Assembly: GCA_020353115.1 (NCBI GenBank)
Contig: CP070687.1
Span: 2,352,257 to 2,360,647 of the forward strand
Source of the DNA: Bacteroidales bacterium
GTDB taxonomy: Bacteria > Bacteroidota > Bacteroidia > Bacteroidales > VadinHA17
Direction: 5' to 3'
Length of the DNA: 8,391 bases
The notes beneath the pieces were generated by a model. The model saw only the letters and a program-made list of their open reading frames with translations, searched no databases and was not told where the DNA came from. Shown here piece after piece: positions 1 to 7,295 of this stretch. Numbering within the stretch: the first letter of the stretch is position 1; each line of letters begins with the position of its first letter. A program made the position numbers and the translations under genes.

Positions 1-2008
1 AATAGGGTTTACGTCTTACCGACTCGGTAAGTTGTGCTCCTTCATCGTATCCCACATAACCTGGGGGTGCACCAATCAGACGGGAGACGGAGTGTCGTTC
101 CTGATATTCAGACATATCAATCCGTGTCATCAGGTTTTCATCATTGAAAAGGAATTCGGCCAGTGCGCGAGCCAGTTCAGTTTTTCCCACACCGGTTGTT
201 CCGAGGAAAATAAACGATCCGACAGGTCTTTTAATATCTTGAAGGCCGGCCCTGCTCCTGCGCACTGCATCGGATACTGCCCGGATTGCCTCATCCTGAC
301 CCACCACTCGTCTGTGCAACTCCACTTCAAGTTTAAGAAGCTTTTCCCGTTCACTGGCGAGCATCCTGGCGACAGGAATACCTGTCCACTTTGCGACAAT
401 TTCCGCAATATCGGCCGAACCGATCTCTTCCCTTATAAGAGCTCCTTCAGACTGATTTTCATTGAGTTCTCTTTGTAGTTGTTCAATTACATTCTCCTCC
501 TCTTTTATTTTTCCGTATCGGATTTCGGCAACCTTTCCATAATCTCCTTGATTTTCAGCCTGTTCAGCATCATGTTTCAACTCTTCAATCAGCGCTTTCT
601 TTTTCTGAATCTCATTAATTATGTCCTTTTCCGTTTGCCATTTTGCTTTCAGTTTGGTTCTTTCCTGATCCAGGTTTGCAATCTCTTCCGTCAGGGATTC
701 AAGTTTTTCATTAGCACCTTCCCTCTTTATGGCTTCCCTTTCAATTTCCATTTGTTTTATCTTCCGTTCAATCTCATCTATCTCCTCGGGAAGGGAGTTC
801 ATTTCCAGCCTGAGTTTGGAGGCCGCTTCATCAACCAGATCAATGGCCTTATCAGGAAGGTATCTGTCTGTAATATAGCGTTGTGAAAGTTCCACTGCAG
901 TTATGATAGCTTCATCCTTGATCCTGACCTTATGATGGGTTTCATACCTCTCTTTCAATCCCCTTAAAATTGAAATTGCAGCCAGTTGGTCCGGTTCATC
1001 GACCATAACAATCTGAAATCTCCGTTCAAGTGCTTTATCCTTTTCAAAATATTTCTGGTATTCATTTAGGGTTGTTGCGCCGATTGAACGAAGATCGCCT
1101 TTAGCGAGAGCAGGTTTGAGGATGTTTGCTGCATCCATTGCTCCCTCGCTTTTACCTGCACCCACGAGGGTATGTATTTCGTCGATAAAGAGGACAATGT
1201 CGCCGTTAGATGAAACGACTTCTTTTACAACTCCTTTGAGCCTTTCCTCAAATTCCCCCTTATATTTGGCACCGGCAATAAGAGCACCCATATCGAGAGA
1301 GAAAATCTGCTGTGATTTCAGGTTGTCGGGTACATCTCCTTTCACAATACGCTGTGCCAATCCTTCTGCTATTGCAGTCTTACCAACTCCAGGTTCTCCG
1401 ATTAGGATCGGATTGTTTTTAGTCCTTCTTGAAAGTATCTGTAATATTCTCCTGATCTCATCATCCCTTCCGATAACAGGATCAAGTTTTCCTGAACGGG
1501 CCTGATCATTGAGATCGATTGCAAAACGGGTAAGCGAGTTGTAGCTGTTTTCAGCGGTTTGGCTCTCAACCTTTGAACCTTTCCGGAGCTCTTTTATTGC
1601 TTGCTTCAGATCCCTTTCTGTGACACCACTATCGATCATCATTTTCGAAACGGCATCTCCCGAAAGAAGGAGCCCCAGTAAAATATGTTCAACGGAAACA
1701 AACCGATCCCCCATGTCCCTTGAAAAATCAAGCGCCTTTTGTAAACTCTTACTGGCAGCAGCCGACAGGTATTGTTCGCCTCCGGACACCTTTGGGTATG
1801 AAGCGATAATGCGGTCAAGAACCGATTCAAATCCGGTTATATCAATACCAAGTTTCTTCAGCAGATATTCAGTAATATTCTCTCCTTCGGTCATAACGCC
1901 TTTAAGTAAATGACCATTCTCTACAGCCTGATGTTGATTACCCTGGGCAATATAAAAAGCCTGTTGAACTGCTTCCTGGGATTTTATAGTATAATTATCC
2001 AGATTCAT
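1..2008 (-). CDS. clpB: ATP-dependent disaggregase ClpB, 3' end cut off by the window edge
   Basis: ClpB is a hexameric AAA+ chaperone of the cytoplasm that threads aggregated proteins through its pore and works with DnaK. The visible 669 codons read without interruption from ATG at 2008 (MNLDNYTIKS). They cover the Clp N domain (about 1-145), NBD1 with Walker A GEPGVGKT at 204-211, pore-loop tyrosine Y249 (GAKYKGEF), Walker B D276/E277 (FIDEIHTL) and paired arginine fingers R329/R330, the coiled-coil M domain (about 405-525), and the start of NBD2 with Walker A GTTGVGKT at 603-610 and pore loop GYVGYDEG with Y651. Every landmark sits two residues before its E. coli ClpB equivalent, so no indel or frameshift is suspected. 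The M domain separates it from ClpA and ClpC. About 190 C-terminal residues (NBD2 Walker B and sensors) lie outside the window. No Shine-Dalgarno sequence precedes the start, and it is divergent from the next gene. Identification is firm. Confidence 0.97.
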   Translation of the reverse strand, partial: MNLDNYTIKSQEAVQQAFYIAQGNQHQAVENGHLLKGVMTEGENITEYLLKKLGIDITGFESVLDRIIASYPKVSGGEQYLSAAASKSLQKALDFSRDMGDRFVSVEHILLGLLLSGDAVSKMMIDSGVTERDLKQAIKELRKGSKVESQTAENSYNSLTRFAIDLNDQARSGKLDPVIGRDDEIRRILQILSRRTKNNPILIGEPGVGKTAIAEGLAQRIVKGDVPDNLKSQQIFSLDMGALIAGAKYKGEFEERLKGVVKEVVSSNGDIVLFIDEIHTLVGAGKSEGAMDAANILKPALAKGDLRSIGATTLNEYQKYFEKDKALERRFQIVMVDEPDQLAAISILRGLKERYETHHKVRIKDEAIITAVELSQRYITDRYLPDKAIDLVDEAASKLRLEMNSLPEEIDEIERKIKQMEIEREAIKREGANEKLESLTEEIANLDQERTKLKAKWQTEKDIINEIQKKKALIEELKHDAEQAENQGDYGKVAEIRYGKIKEEENVIEQLQRELNENQSEGALIREEIGSADIAEIVAKWTGIPVARMLASEREKLLKLEVELHRRVVGQDEAIRAVSDAVRRSRAGLQDIKRPVGSFIFLGTTGVGKTELARALAEFLFNDENLMTRIDMSEYQERHSVSRLIGAPPGYVGYDEGAQLTESVRRKPY

Positions 2009-2056
2009 ATCAAATGAATTAAAGTTATTCTTCGTTTCCAGGCACAGGCCTGCTAT

Positions 2057-2064
2057 CAAATTTA
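2057..2064 (-). promoter_or_regulatory. Candidate -7 box of the clpB promoter
   Basis: On the minus strand this reads TAAATTTG, an exact match to the Bacteroidota primary-sigma -7 element TAnnTTTG. Transcription would begin near 2050 and give a 5' leader of about 42 nt before the clpB ATG. No clear TTTG -33 element is found at the usual spacing upstream, which lowers confidence. A short CAGGC/GCCTG inverted repeat overlaps the expected start of transcription. Confidence 0.35.
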
Positions 2065-2100
2065 CTGCCAATCCGGCATGGGTGATTTTTTAATGAAATT

Positions 2101-2294
2101 TTGGCATCGGCAACCGTATATTTCGTCAACTTGGCATGAATAGAGGGTATTTTCTGTACCTTTGATAAGCAAAACGAACAGAGATTGTTCATTTCCGGAC
2201 AAACGATGTAACGAAACCGCGCAATTATTTACATTGAGAGGATTTCAGAAAAAGAGTAGCAGTTTGAAAAATAAGGTAATGAACAATTTGGCAT
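2101..2294 (+). repeat. Three dispersed TTGGCAT copies
   Basis: The heptamer TTGGCAT occurs on the plus strand at 2101-2107, 2131-2137 and 2288-2294. The first and third copies are followed 16-17 bases later by TAnnTTT-like sequences (TATATTTC at 2117, TACTTTTG at 2305), and the second by TACCTTTG 26 bases later. They may therefore be -33 promoter elements or protein-binding sites. The sequence resembles a sigma-54 -24 half, but none has the matching TTGC at -12. Confidence 0.35.
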
Positions 2295-2312
2295 AAAATA
2301 TGTTTACTTTTG
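2287..2312 (+). promoter_or_regulatory. Candidate promoter of the aspartyl protease gene
   Basis: TTTG at 2287-2290 and TACTTTTG at 2305-2312 match the Bacteroidota -33 (TTTG) and -7 (TAnnTTTG) elements. The 14 bases between them are shorter than the usual spacing of about 17-23, so the -33 part is uncertain. Transcription would start near 2319, giving a leader of about 80 nt that contains a 14-codon ORF. Confidence 0.45.
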
Positions 2313-2357
2313 CATATAGACCTTTATAAATCCGTACGTTTGAAGAAAGTAACCGTC

Positions 2358-2402
2358 ATGTATCCGGTTTCCGTTATCAAACAAAGCATCTGGCAGATAT
2401 GA
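2358..2402 (+). CDS. Possible 14-codon leader ORF overlapping the protease start
   Basis: ATG at 2358 opens a frame encoding MYPVSVIKQSIWQI that ends in TGA at 2400-2402. Its stop overlaps the protease ATG at 2399 as ATGA. Such an overlap could couple translation of the two, or the short frame could be chance: no Shine-Dalgarno sequence supports it and the peptide resembles nothing I know. It lies downstream of the candidate promoter at 2287-2312, so it would be on the transcript. Confidence 0.2.
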   Translation: MYPVSVIKQSIWQI

Positions 2403-3670
2403 TAGGGAAATTCAGACAGTTGATGCTCATAACTTTCTTATTTACGGGGATGATGGCTCCGGAATTCACCTGTACCGTTAGATCACAGAACCTGCTGAAA
2501 GACCTTTCCTTTATTGATCTGAATCAGAAAAAAGTATCGTTTTCTTTCAAGTTCATCAATAATCTGATCATTGTACCTGTTATTATTAATGATTCCGATA
2601 CATTACACTTCATTCTTGACACAGGTCTGAACACCTCCATTATGACCGAACTTTCCATGGGAGACAGTATATCACTGAATTATACCCGCCAGGTAAAACT
2701 AAAAGGTCTCGGTCAGGGTGAACCTGTGGATGCACTTCACTCATACGGTAATAACTTCTATATCTCCGGAATCAGGGGATCGAACCAGGACCTATTTGTA
2801 TTGCTCCAGAATGTTTTTAACCTTTCATCCATTTTTGGCACAAGGGTTCATGGACTTATCGGCTACAATATGTTTAAAAATTTCATTGTGGAAATCAACT
2901 ACGAAAGGGAATACATAACCTTCTATAATCCGCAAAAGTATAAACCCAGCCGTTACAGAAAGAAAGGGATTACCATCCCCCTCGAAATTCACAACACCAA
3001 ACCATATGTGTATGGCACAATTATCCTGGAGGATAATACAGAGGTGCCTGTTAAACTGCTACTTGATACAGGAGCAAGTCATGCCCTGTGGATTGATGTG
3101 AACTCCGATACCAGGTTAATCCTCCCGGATAATGCCGTGGATGTTTTTCTCGGAAAGGGTTTGAACGGTGACATTTACGGTAAGATAGGGAAAATGCACC
3201 GGTTTAACATAGGGAAATTTTCATTTGATAATCCCATAGTAGCTTTCCCCGATTCTCTTTCAGCCGGAGATGCTCTCGGCAGAGATAATAGAAATGGCAG
3301 CCTTGGTTCTGAAATTCTGAGAAGATTCCATGTGGTGATTGATTATCCCAACCACCAGATAACCCTATATCCAAACAGTAAGTTTCGGTCCCAGTTCAGA
3401 CTGAATCGTACCGGTATAGACATAGAGGCACCAATGCCTGAATTTCCATATTACGTAATCTCCAATATACGAAAAAACTCTCCTGCCGACAGGGCCGGAT
3501 TACGGAAGGGGGATGAAATAAAATATCTTAATGGGAAGAACACCGTTGGGATGAATATTAACGATATTTATGCAATATTTCAGCAGCATGCCGGGCGCCG
3601 GACCAAACTGACAATATCCAGGGATGGATATGTTTTTAAGGTGGTCCTTCGTCTTGAGGATTTCCTATAA
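2399..3670 (+). CDS. Secreted two-domain retropepsin-like aspartyl protease with PDZ domain
   Basis: This 423-residue protein is predicted to be an exported aspartic peptidase that cuts proteins or peptides in the periplasm or at the cell surface. A hydrophobic N-terminus (about residues 7-20, after K4 and R6) looks like a Sec signal peptide; there is no good lipobox. The first protease-like domain has D74-T75-G76 (ILDTGLNTS) and a later HGLIGYNMF segment at 151-159. The second has D223-T224-G225-A226-S227 (LLLDTGASHALW) followed by GSLGSEILRRF at 300-310. A PDZ domain occupies about 340-420 (NSPADRAGLRKGDEI at 360-374), and in such proteins may bind substrate C-termini or steer activity. With two DTG triads in one chain, an intramolecular pepsin-like active site is possible; this is inference. 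The start is the only ATG in this frame after an upstream stop at 2327. It is divergent from clpB and followed by a 346-bp gap. Substrate is unknown. Confidence 0.88.
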   Translation: MIGKFRQLMLITFLFTGMMAPEFTCTVRSQNLLKDLSFIDLNQKKVSFSFKFINNLIIVPVIINDSDTLHFILDTGLNTSIMTELSMGDSISLNYTRQVKLKGLGQGEPVDALHSYGNNFYISGIRGSNQDLFVLLQNVFNLSSIFGTRVHGLIGYNMFKNFIVEINYEREYITFYNPQKYKPSRYRKKGITIPLEIHNTKPYVYGTIILEDNTEVPVKLLLDTGASHALWIDVNSDTRLILPDNAVDVFLGKGLNGDIYGKIGKMHRFNIGKFSFDNPIVAFPDSLSAGDALGRDNRNGSLGSEILRRFHVVIDYPNHQITLYPNSKFRSQFRLNRTGIDIEAPMPEFPYYVISNIRKNSPADRAGLRKGDEIKYLNGKNTVGMNINDIYAIFQQHAGRRTKLTISRDGYVFKVVLRLEDFL

Positions 3671-4016
3671 ATCACGGCCTGTACCATACGTTCCGGCACC
3701 CTCCGGACCGAATTCCATTTTGAAGGGATATCCCAAATTAGAACACATAGCGGTCTGACCATGTATACCCGGTAAAACAGGAAGATTATATTTATAATCC
3801 GTCAGATTCCGGGAAAGTGCTATCCAATCCTGTACGATAGTCCACTTGGTGTGGCATGTACAATTATCGTTTCATTTTCAGAAATTTGGGATTATTTTCC
3901 AATAATTATTATCTTCATCAGGTATTTAGGTGAATGGAACCATATGATATTGAAGCATAGCTGAAAAGCCGGGAGATGGAACATTATCTAATTGTAAAGA
4001 TCTAATATCCCAGATT
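3671..4016. other. Intergenic region before the ABC transporter gene
   Basis: No gene is apparent in these 346 bp. It holds a weak GC hairpin (TCCGG at 3692-3696 with CCGGA at 3703-3707) too short to call a terminator, and a set of overlapping inverted repeats at 3831-3870 that could form alternative RNA stems. TTTG at 3885-3888 followed 14 bases later by TAATTATT (3903-3910) is a poor promoter candidate; no exact TAnnTTTG lies on the plus strand here. The length suggests that the ABC gene has its own promoter, but I cannot place it. Confidence 0.6.
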
Positions 4017-7000
4017 ATGAGTGAACAGATTTTAAAGGCTCTGATGCAACTGTTTGCTATTATTGCCAGACCCGAAAGCAATGAGAGTGACAGGAGAATC
4101 GTGGTTGAATCGTTTCTTGACAAACAGCTCAATAAGGAACTGGTTTCAGAATATCTTACCGTTTTTGATGAGTACTATAAGATGCATCAGGAGAAACAGA
4201 AGGAAAAAGATAAAAGAGTCCGAAGGATATCATCCAGTTCTGTCAGGGTGCTGAAGATATGCACCCAGATAAACGAAGAACTGACCCAAACCCAGAAAAT
4301 CATTGTTCTCGTCCAGCTGCTTGAGTTCTCAAAATCGGGTGGTGGTGAAGTAACTTTTCAGGAACTGGAATTTATAAAAACCGTTTCAGATACGTTCAAT
4401 ATTCCCGAAGATGAATACAAGTGGATCGAAGCTTTTGTATTGAATTCCTTTGATGATATTCCTGAATACGAAGAGATTCTGGTAATTGACAACGACAAGG
4501 ATTATTCTCACCCTTTAACCAAACACATCTATGTTGAAACCCTTGAAGGTCAGATTTGGGTGTTCAATGTAACGACGGCTAATATGTATCTTGTCAGGTA
4601 CATCGGGAATAAGGAATTGTATATGAACAGTCAGCTCCTTCATCAGGATAAAGTATATGTATTCAACGTTGGTGCATCAATCAGGGATCCGAAAACAAAG
4701 CCAATTTACTACAGCGACGTAATAAGTAAATTCAGACCGGAGCTCCTTGAATCCCGGATTGTATACGAAGTGAAAGATGTTGAATTCAAATTCAAGGGAG
4801 GTAAAATCGGACTACACGACATCTCATTTGAAGAGGAATCCGGACGTATGGTGGGTATTATGGGCGCCAGTGGAGCGGGAAAATCAACCTTACTCAATGT
4901 TCTTAACGGGTCAAACGCCCCCTCAAAAGGGGCGGTTTTGATCAATGGTGTCAATATCCATACACAGAAAGAACAGATAGAAGGGGTGATCGGCCATGTT
5001 TCACAGGACGACCTGCTGATTGAAGAGCTGACGGTGTTCCAGAATCTATATTACAATGCGAAGCTTTGTTTCGACAATTATACGGAGGAGAAGATTGTCG
5101 AGACGGTTAATAAGACGCTGCAGAATCTTGGCCTGTTTGAGATAAAAGACATGAAAGTAGGGAGCCCCCTGAACAAGAAAATAAGCGGAGGGCAGCGAAA
5201 GAGATTGAATATTGCCCTTGAACTGATAAGAGAACCCGCCGTTCTGTTTCTGGACGAACCGACTTCCGGACTTTCATCCAGGGATTCAGAAAATATCCTG
5301 GACCTGCTGAAAGAACTTGCATTGAAGGGGAAGCTGGTTTTTGTGGTAATCCATCAGCCTTCTTCAGATATATTTAAAATGTTTGACAAGCTGATTATTC
5401 TGGATACCGGGGGATGGCTTATTTATAACGGCGATCCGATCGAATCGATCATTTACTTTAAATCCCGGATGCAACATGCAAACTGGAACGAAAGCGAATG
5501 TCATGTCTGCGGGAATGTTACACCGGAACAGATCTTTAATATTGTCGAATCGAATGTGCTTGATGAATACGGGAAGATTACAAAAACCAGGAAAATCTCC
5601 CCGAAAGAATGGAATAACCACTATAATGAATTTACAAAAGAGGAAGTAAAGGAACTGGAGTCCTCCATGGGAATTCCTGAAATCTCATTTAAAATACCAA
5701 ACCGGTTAAAACAGTTCCTGGTTTTCGTAAAACGGGATGTGCTTTCCAAACTTGCCAATACTCAATATATGATATTCAACCTGGTTGAAGCACCTTTGCT
5801 GGCTGCCATTCTTGCGTTTCTCATCAAATATTTTAATGTGAGCACAACCAACCAATACGGATATTCATTGTATGAGAACAGCAATCTGCCAATCTATCTG
5901 TTTATGGCAGTTATAGTTGCCATATTTATGGGATTAACAGTCAGTGCGGAAGAGATTATCAGCGACAGGAAAATTCTGAAAAGGGAAGCTTTCCTGAATT
6001 TGAGCTGGGCAAGCTACCTTTTGTCGAAAGTAGCCGTCCAGTTCGTTATAGCTGCTATCCAGGCATTGACTTTTGTCCTTGTTGGCAACTCCATTATTGA
6101 GATCAAGGGAATGTACTGGCAGTACTGGCTGGTACTCTTTAGTGCGTGGACCATGTCCAACATGATGGGACTGGTAATTTCAGATAGTTTCAAAACCGTG
6201 GTAACTATTTATATCCTTATACCATTCCTCGTTATCCCGCAGATCTTATTGAGCGGGGTTATGGTCAAATTTGAAAAGCTTAATCCCAAGATTTCTTCTC
6301 CAAGTAAAATCCATTGGTATGGTGAGATCATGTCTGCCCGGTGGGCATATGAAGCCCTTGCCGTATACCAGTTCATAGAAAATAAGTATGAAAAACTATT
6401 CTATCCTTATGAAAAAGTAATGAGTAATGCACAGTACAGACGAGATTACTGGCACGATGAACTGAAGAAGAAAATCGATTATGTGGAAAGGCATTACCAG
6501 GAAGCAGATCTGCAGGATGAGGTGGCAGAGGCCCTTTCACTGCTCCGCTATGAAATTTCGAATGAAATGGAAAAAAATCCTTTCATCTCACTGGATGTGG
6601 TGAATGATCTTTCACCGGAAGGAATTTCCCAGGAGGTAATTAACCAAACCGATAATTATCTTGCATTGGTTGAAAACTATAATAAGAAACTCTGGAATAT
6701 GTATTATAATAAGAAGGATTCCATCATCGTGAGTTTAACCAGCTCGAATAAAGAAGCATTTGAGAAGTTGAAACGGGATCACGCCAATGAAAAGCTGGAA
6801 GAGTTCGTTAAAAATTCGAATGAAACGGACCGGATTATTGAATACAAAGGACAGTTACATCAGAAAATCGACCCGATCTATCTTGATCCGGAATCCAAAT
6901 TTATTAAAGCGCATTTCTATGCACCGAGAAAGCAATTTTTAGGGAACTATGTTCATACCTTCTGGGTAAATATCCTGTTTATATGGTTCATGACCATTAT

Positions 7001-7088
7001 TCTTTATATAGCACTCTATTACAGGTTGCTGAAAAGACTCCTCGATTCATTCGAGCAGATCAGCAGCCGGTTTACCAAATCGGATTAG
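4017..7088 (+). CDS. ABCG-type half-transporter with N-terminal TerB-like and FHA-like domains
   Basis: This 1023-residue inner-membrane protein fuses sensing, ATPase and permease parts in one chain. Residues about 1-145 resemble a TerB-like helical domain (two helical halves; GGGEVTFQELEFIK in the second). Residues about 158-245 are beta-rich, with an FHA-like layout (VYVFNVGASIR), though no conserved FHA phosphopeptide residues are certain. The ABC ATPase has Walker A GASGAGKST at 283-291, Q-loop Q330, signature ISGGQ at 389-393, Walker B VLFLDEP with D413/E414, and H-loop H446. A CxxC pair (C495, C498) lies in the linker. Membrane segments are near 588-606, 624-643, 666-690, 702-721, 727-749 and 982-1002, the ABCG/ABC-2 order. 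Between the last two is a charged, mostly helical extracytoplasmic loop of about 230 residues. It should dimerise to transport. Substrate and direction are unknown, though the family mostly exports. ATG 4017 is the first in-frame start after a stop at 3951. Confidence 0.9.
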   Translation: MSEQILKALMQLFAIIARPESNESDRRIVVESFLDKQLNKELVSEYLTVFDEYYKMHQEKQKEKDKRVRRISSSSVRVLKICTQINEELTQTQKIIVLVQLLEFSKSGGGEVTFQELEFIKTVSDTFNIPEDEYKWIEAFVLNSFDDIPEYEEILVIDNDKDYSHPLTKHIYVETLEGQIWVFNVTTANMYLVRYIGNKELYMNSQLLHQDKVYVFNVGASIRDPKTKPIYYSDVISKFRPELLESRIVYEVKDVEFKFKGGKIGLHDISFEEESGRMVGIMGASGAGKSTLLNVLNGSNAPSKGAVLINGVNIHTQKEQIEGVIGHVSQDDLLIEELTVFQNLYYNAKLCFDNYTEEKIVETVNKTLQNLGLFEIKDMKVGSPLNKKISGGQRKRLNIALELIREPAVLFLDEPTSGLSSRDSENILDLLKELALKGKLVFVVIHQPSSDIFKMFDKLIILDTGGWLIYNGDPIESIIYFKSRMQHANWNESECHVCGNVTPEQIFNIVESNVLDEYGKITKTRKISPKEWNNHYNEFTKEEVKELESSMGIPEISFKIPNRLKQFLVFVKRDVLSKLANTQYMIFNLVEAPLLAAILAFLIKYFNVSTTNQYGYSLYENSNLPIYLFMAVIVAIFMGLTVSAEEIISDRKILKREAFLNLSWASYLLSKVAVQFVIAAIQALTFVLVGNSIIEIKGMYWQYWLVLFSAWTMSNMMGLVISDSFKTVVTIYILIPFLVIPQILLSGVMVKFEKLNPKISSPSKIHWYGEIMSARWAYEALAVYQFIENKYEKLFYPYEKVMSNAQYRRDYWHDELKKKIDYVERHYQEADLQDEVAEALSLLRYEISNEMEKNPFISLDVVNDLSPEGISQEVINQTDNYLALVENYNKKLWNMYYNKKDSIIVSLTSSNKEAFEKLKRDHANEKLEEFVKNSNETDRIIEYKGQLHQKIDPIYLDPESKFIKAHFYAPRKQFLGNYVHTFWVNILFIWFMTIILYIALYYRLLKRLLDSFEQISSRFTKSD

Positions 7089-7109
7089 AAATTCGCATTT
7101 GTGAGGATG

Positions 7110-7159
7110 CTACAGGAAATTTGTCCCTAATCGCTTCATAGCTCGGATCAATCCTGTAG
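7110..7159. repeat. Eight-bp inverted repeat downstream of the ABC gene
   Basis: CTACAGGA at 7110-7117 and TCCTGTAG at 7152-7159 are exact inverted repeats separated by 34 bases. It lies in the 3' untranslated stretch between the ABC transporter stop and the terminator and could form an RNA stem in that transcript. There is no U-run after it, so it is not itself a terminator. Its role is unknown. Confidence 0.4.
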
Positions 7160-7241
7160 GAGTGTTTGCCAGGTGTATGGCTATGCTGCCAGTGTGGGAT
7201 ATTCAGAACTGTTAAAAAGATTCATGGCATTTTGCATATTA

Positions 7242-7267
7242 AAAAAAGCTGTGAGAACAGCTTTTTT
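7242..7267. terminator. Bidirectional intrinsic terminator between convergent genes
   Basis: AAAAAAGCTGT (7242-7252), loop GAGA, and ACAGCTTTTTT (7257-7267) form a perfect 11-bp stem with A and T tracts on the two sides, so it can terminate in both directions. On the plus strand the loop is a GNRA-type tetraloop. It sits 28 bases past the siaC stop and about 150 bases past the ABC transporter stop, as expected for a shared terminator of convergent units. Confidence 0.88.
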
Positions 7268-7295
7268 GTTCTTATACCTTGATTCACGACGGGTA

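Larger units (their letters stand above)
2009..2398. other. Divergent intergenic region between clpB and the protease gene
   Basis: This 390-bp stretch holds the control regions of two divergent genes and no convincing protein gene longer than 14 codons. It contains a minus-strand TAnnTTTG match (2057-2064) for clpB and a plus-strand match (2305-2312) for the protease. A further plus-strand match, TACCTTTG at 2157-2164, lies too far upstream to assign. There are three TTGGCAT copies and a small inverted repeat CAGGC/GCCTG (2039-2043 and 2048-2052) beside the clpB promoter-like box. I saw no CIRCE-like operator and no RpoH-type promoter for clpB. Confidence 0.7.

Noticed and set aside
32..478. 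Plus-strand open frame of 148 codons
   Set aside because: It lies wholly antisense to clpB, whose conserved motifs are unmistakable; the frame has no recognisable domain.
479..886. Plus-strand frame of 135 codons rich in Phe and Leu, resembling a membrane protein
   Set aside because: It is antisense to the charged coiled-coil M domain of ClpB; Lys/Glu-rich codons read backwards give Phe/Leu-rich translations.
1116..1505. Plus-strand frame of 129 codons
   Set aside because: Antisense to NBD1 of ClpB, with no family resemblance.
1..2008. Possible frameshift or pseudogene in clpB because its frame does not close in the window
   Set aside because: The frame is continuous from 2008 to position 2 and all motifs keep the same offset from E. 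coli ClpB; it is simply cut by the window edge.
2288..2303. Sigma-54-type promoter suggested by TTGGCAT
   Set aside because: The -12 TTGC element is missing at the required spacing for all three copies.
3692..3707. Possible terminator after the protease gene
   Set aside because: The stem is only 5 bp with a 6-base loop, and no T-run follows directly.
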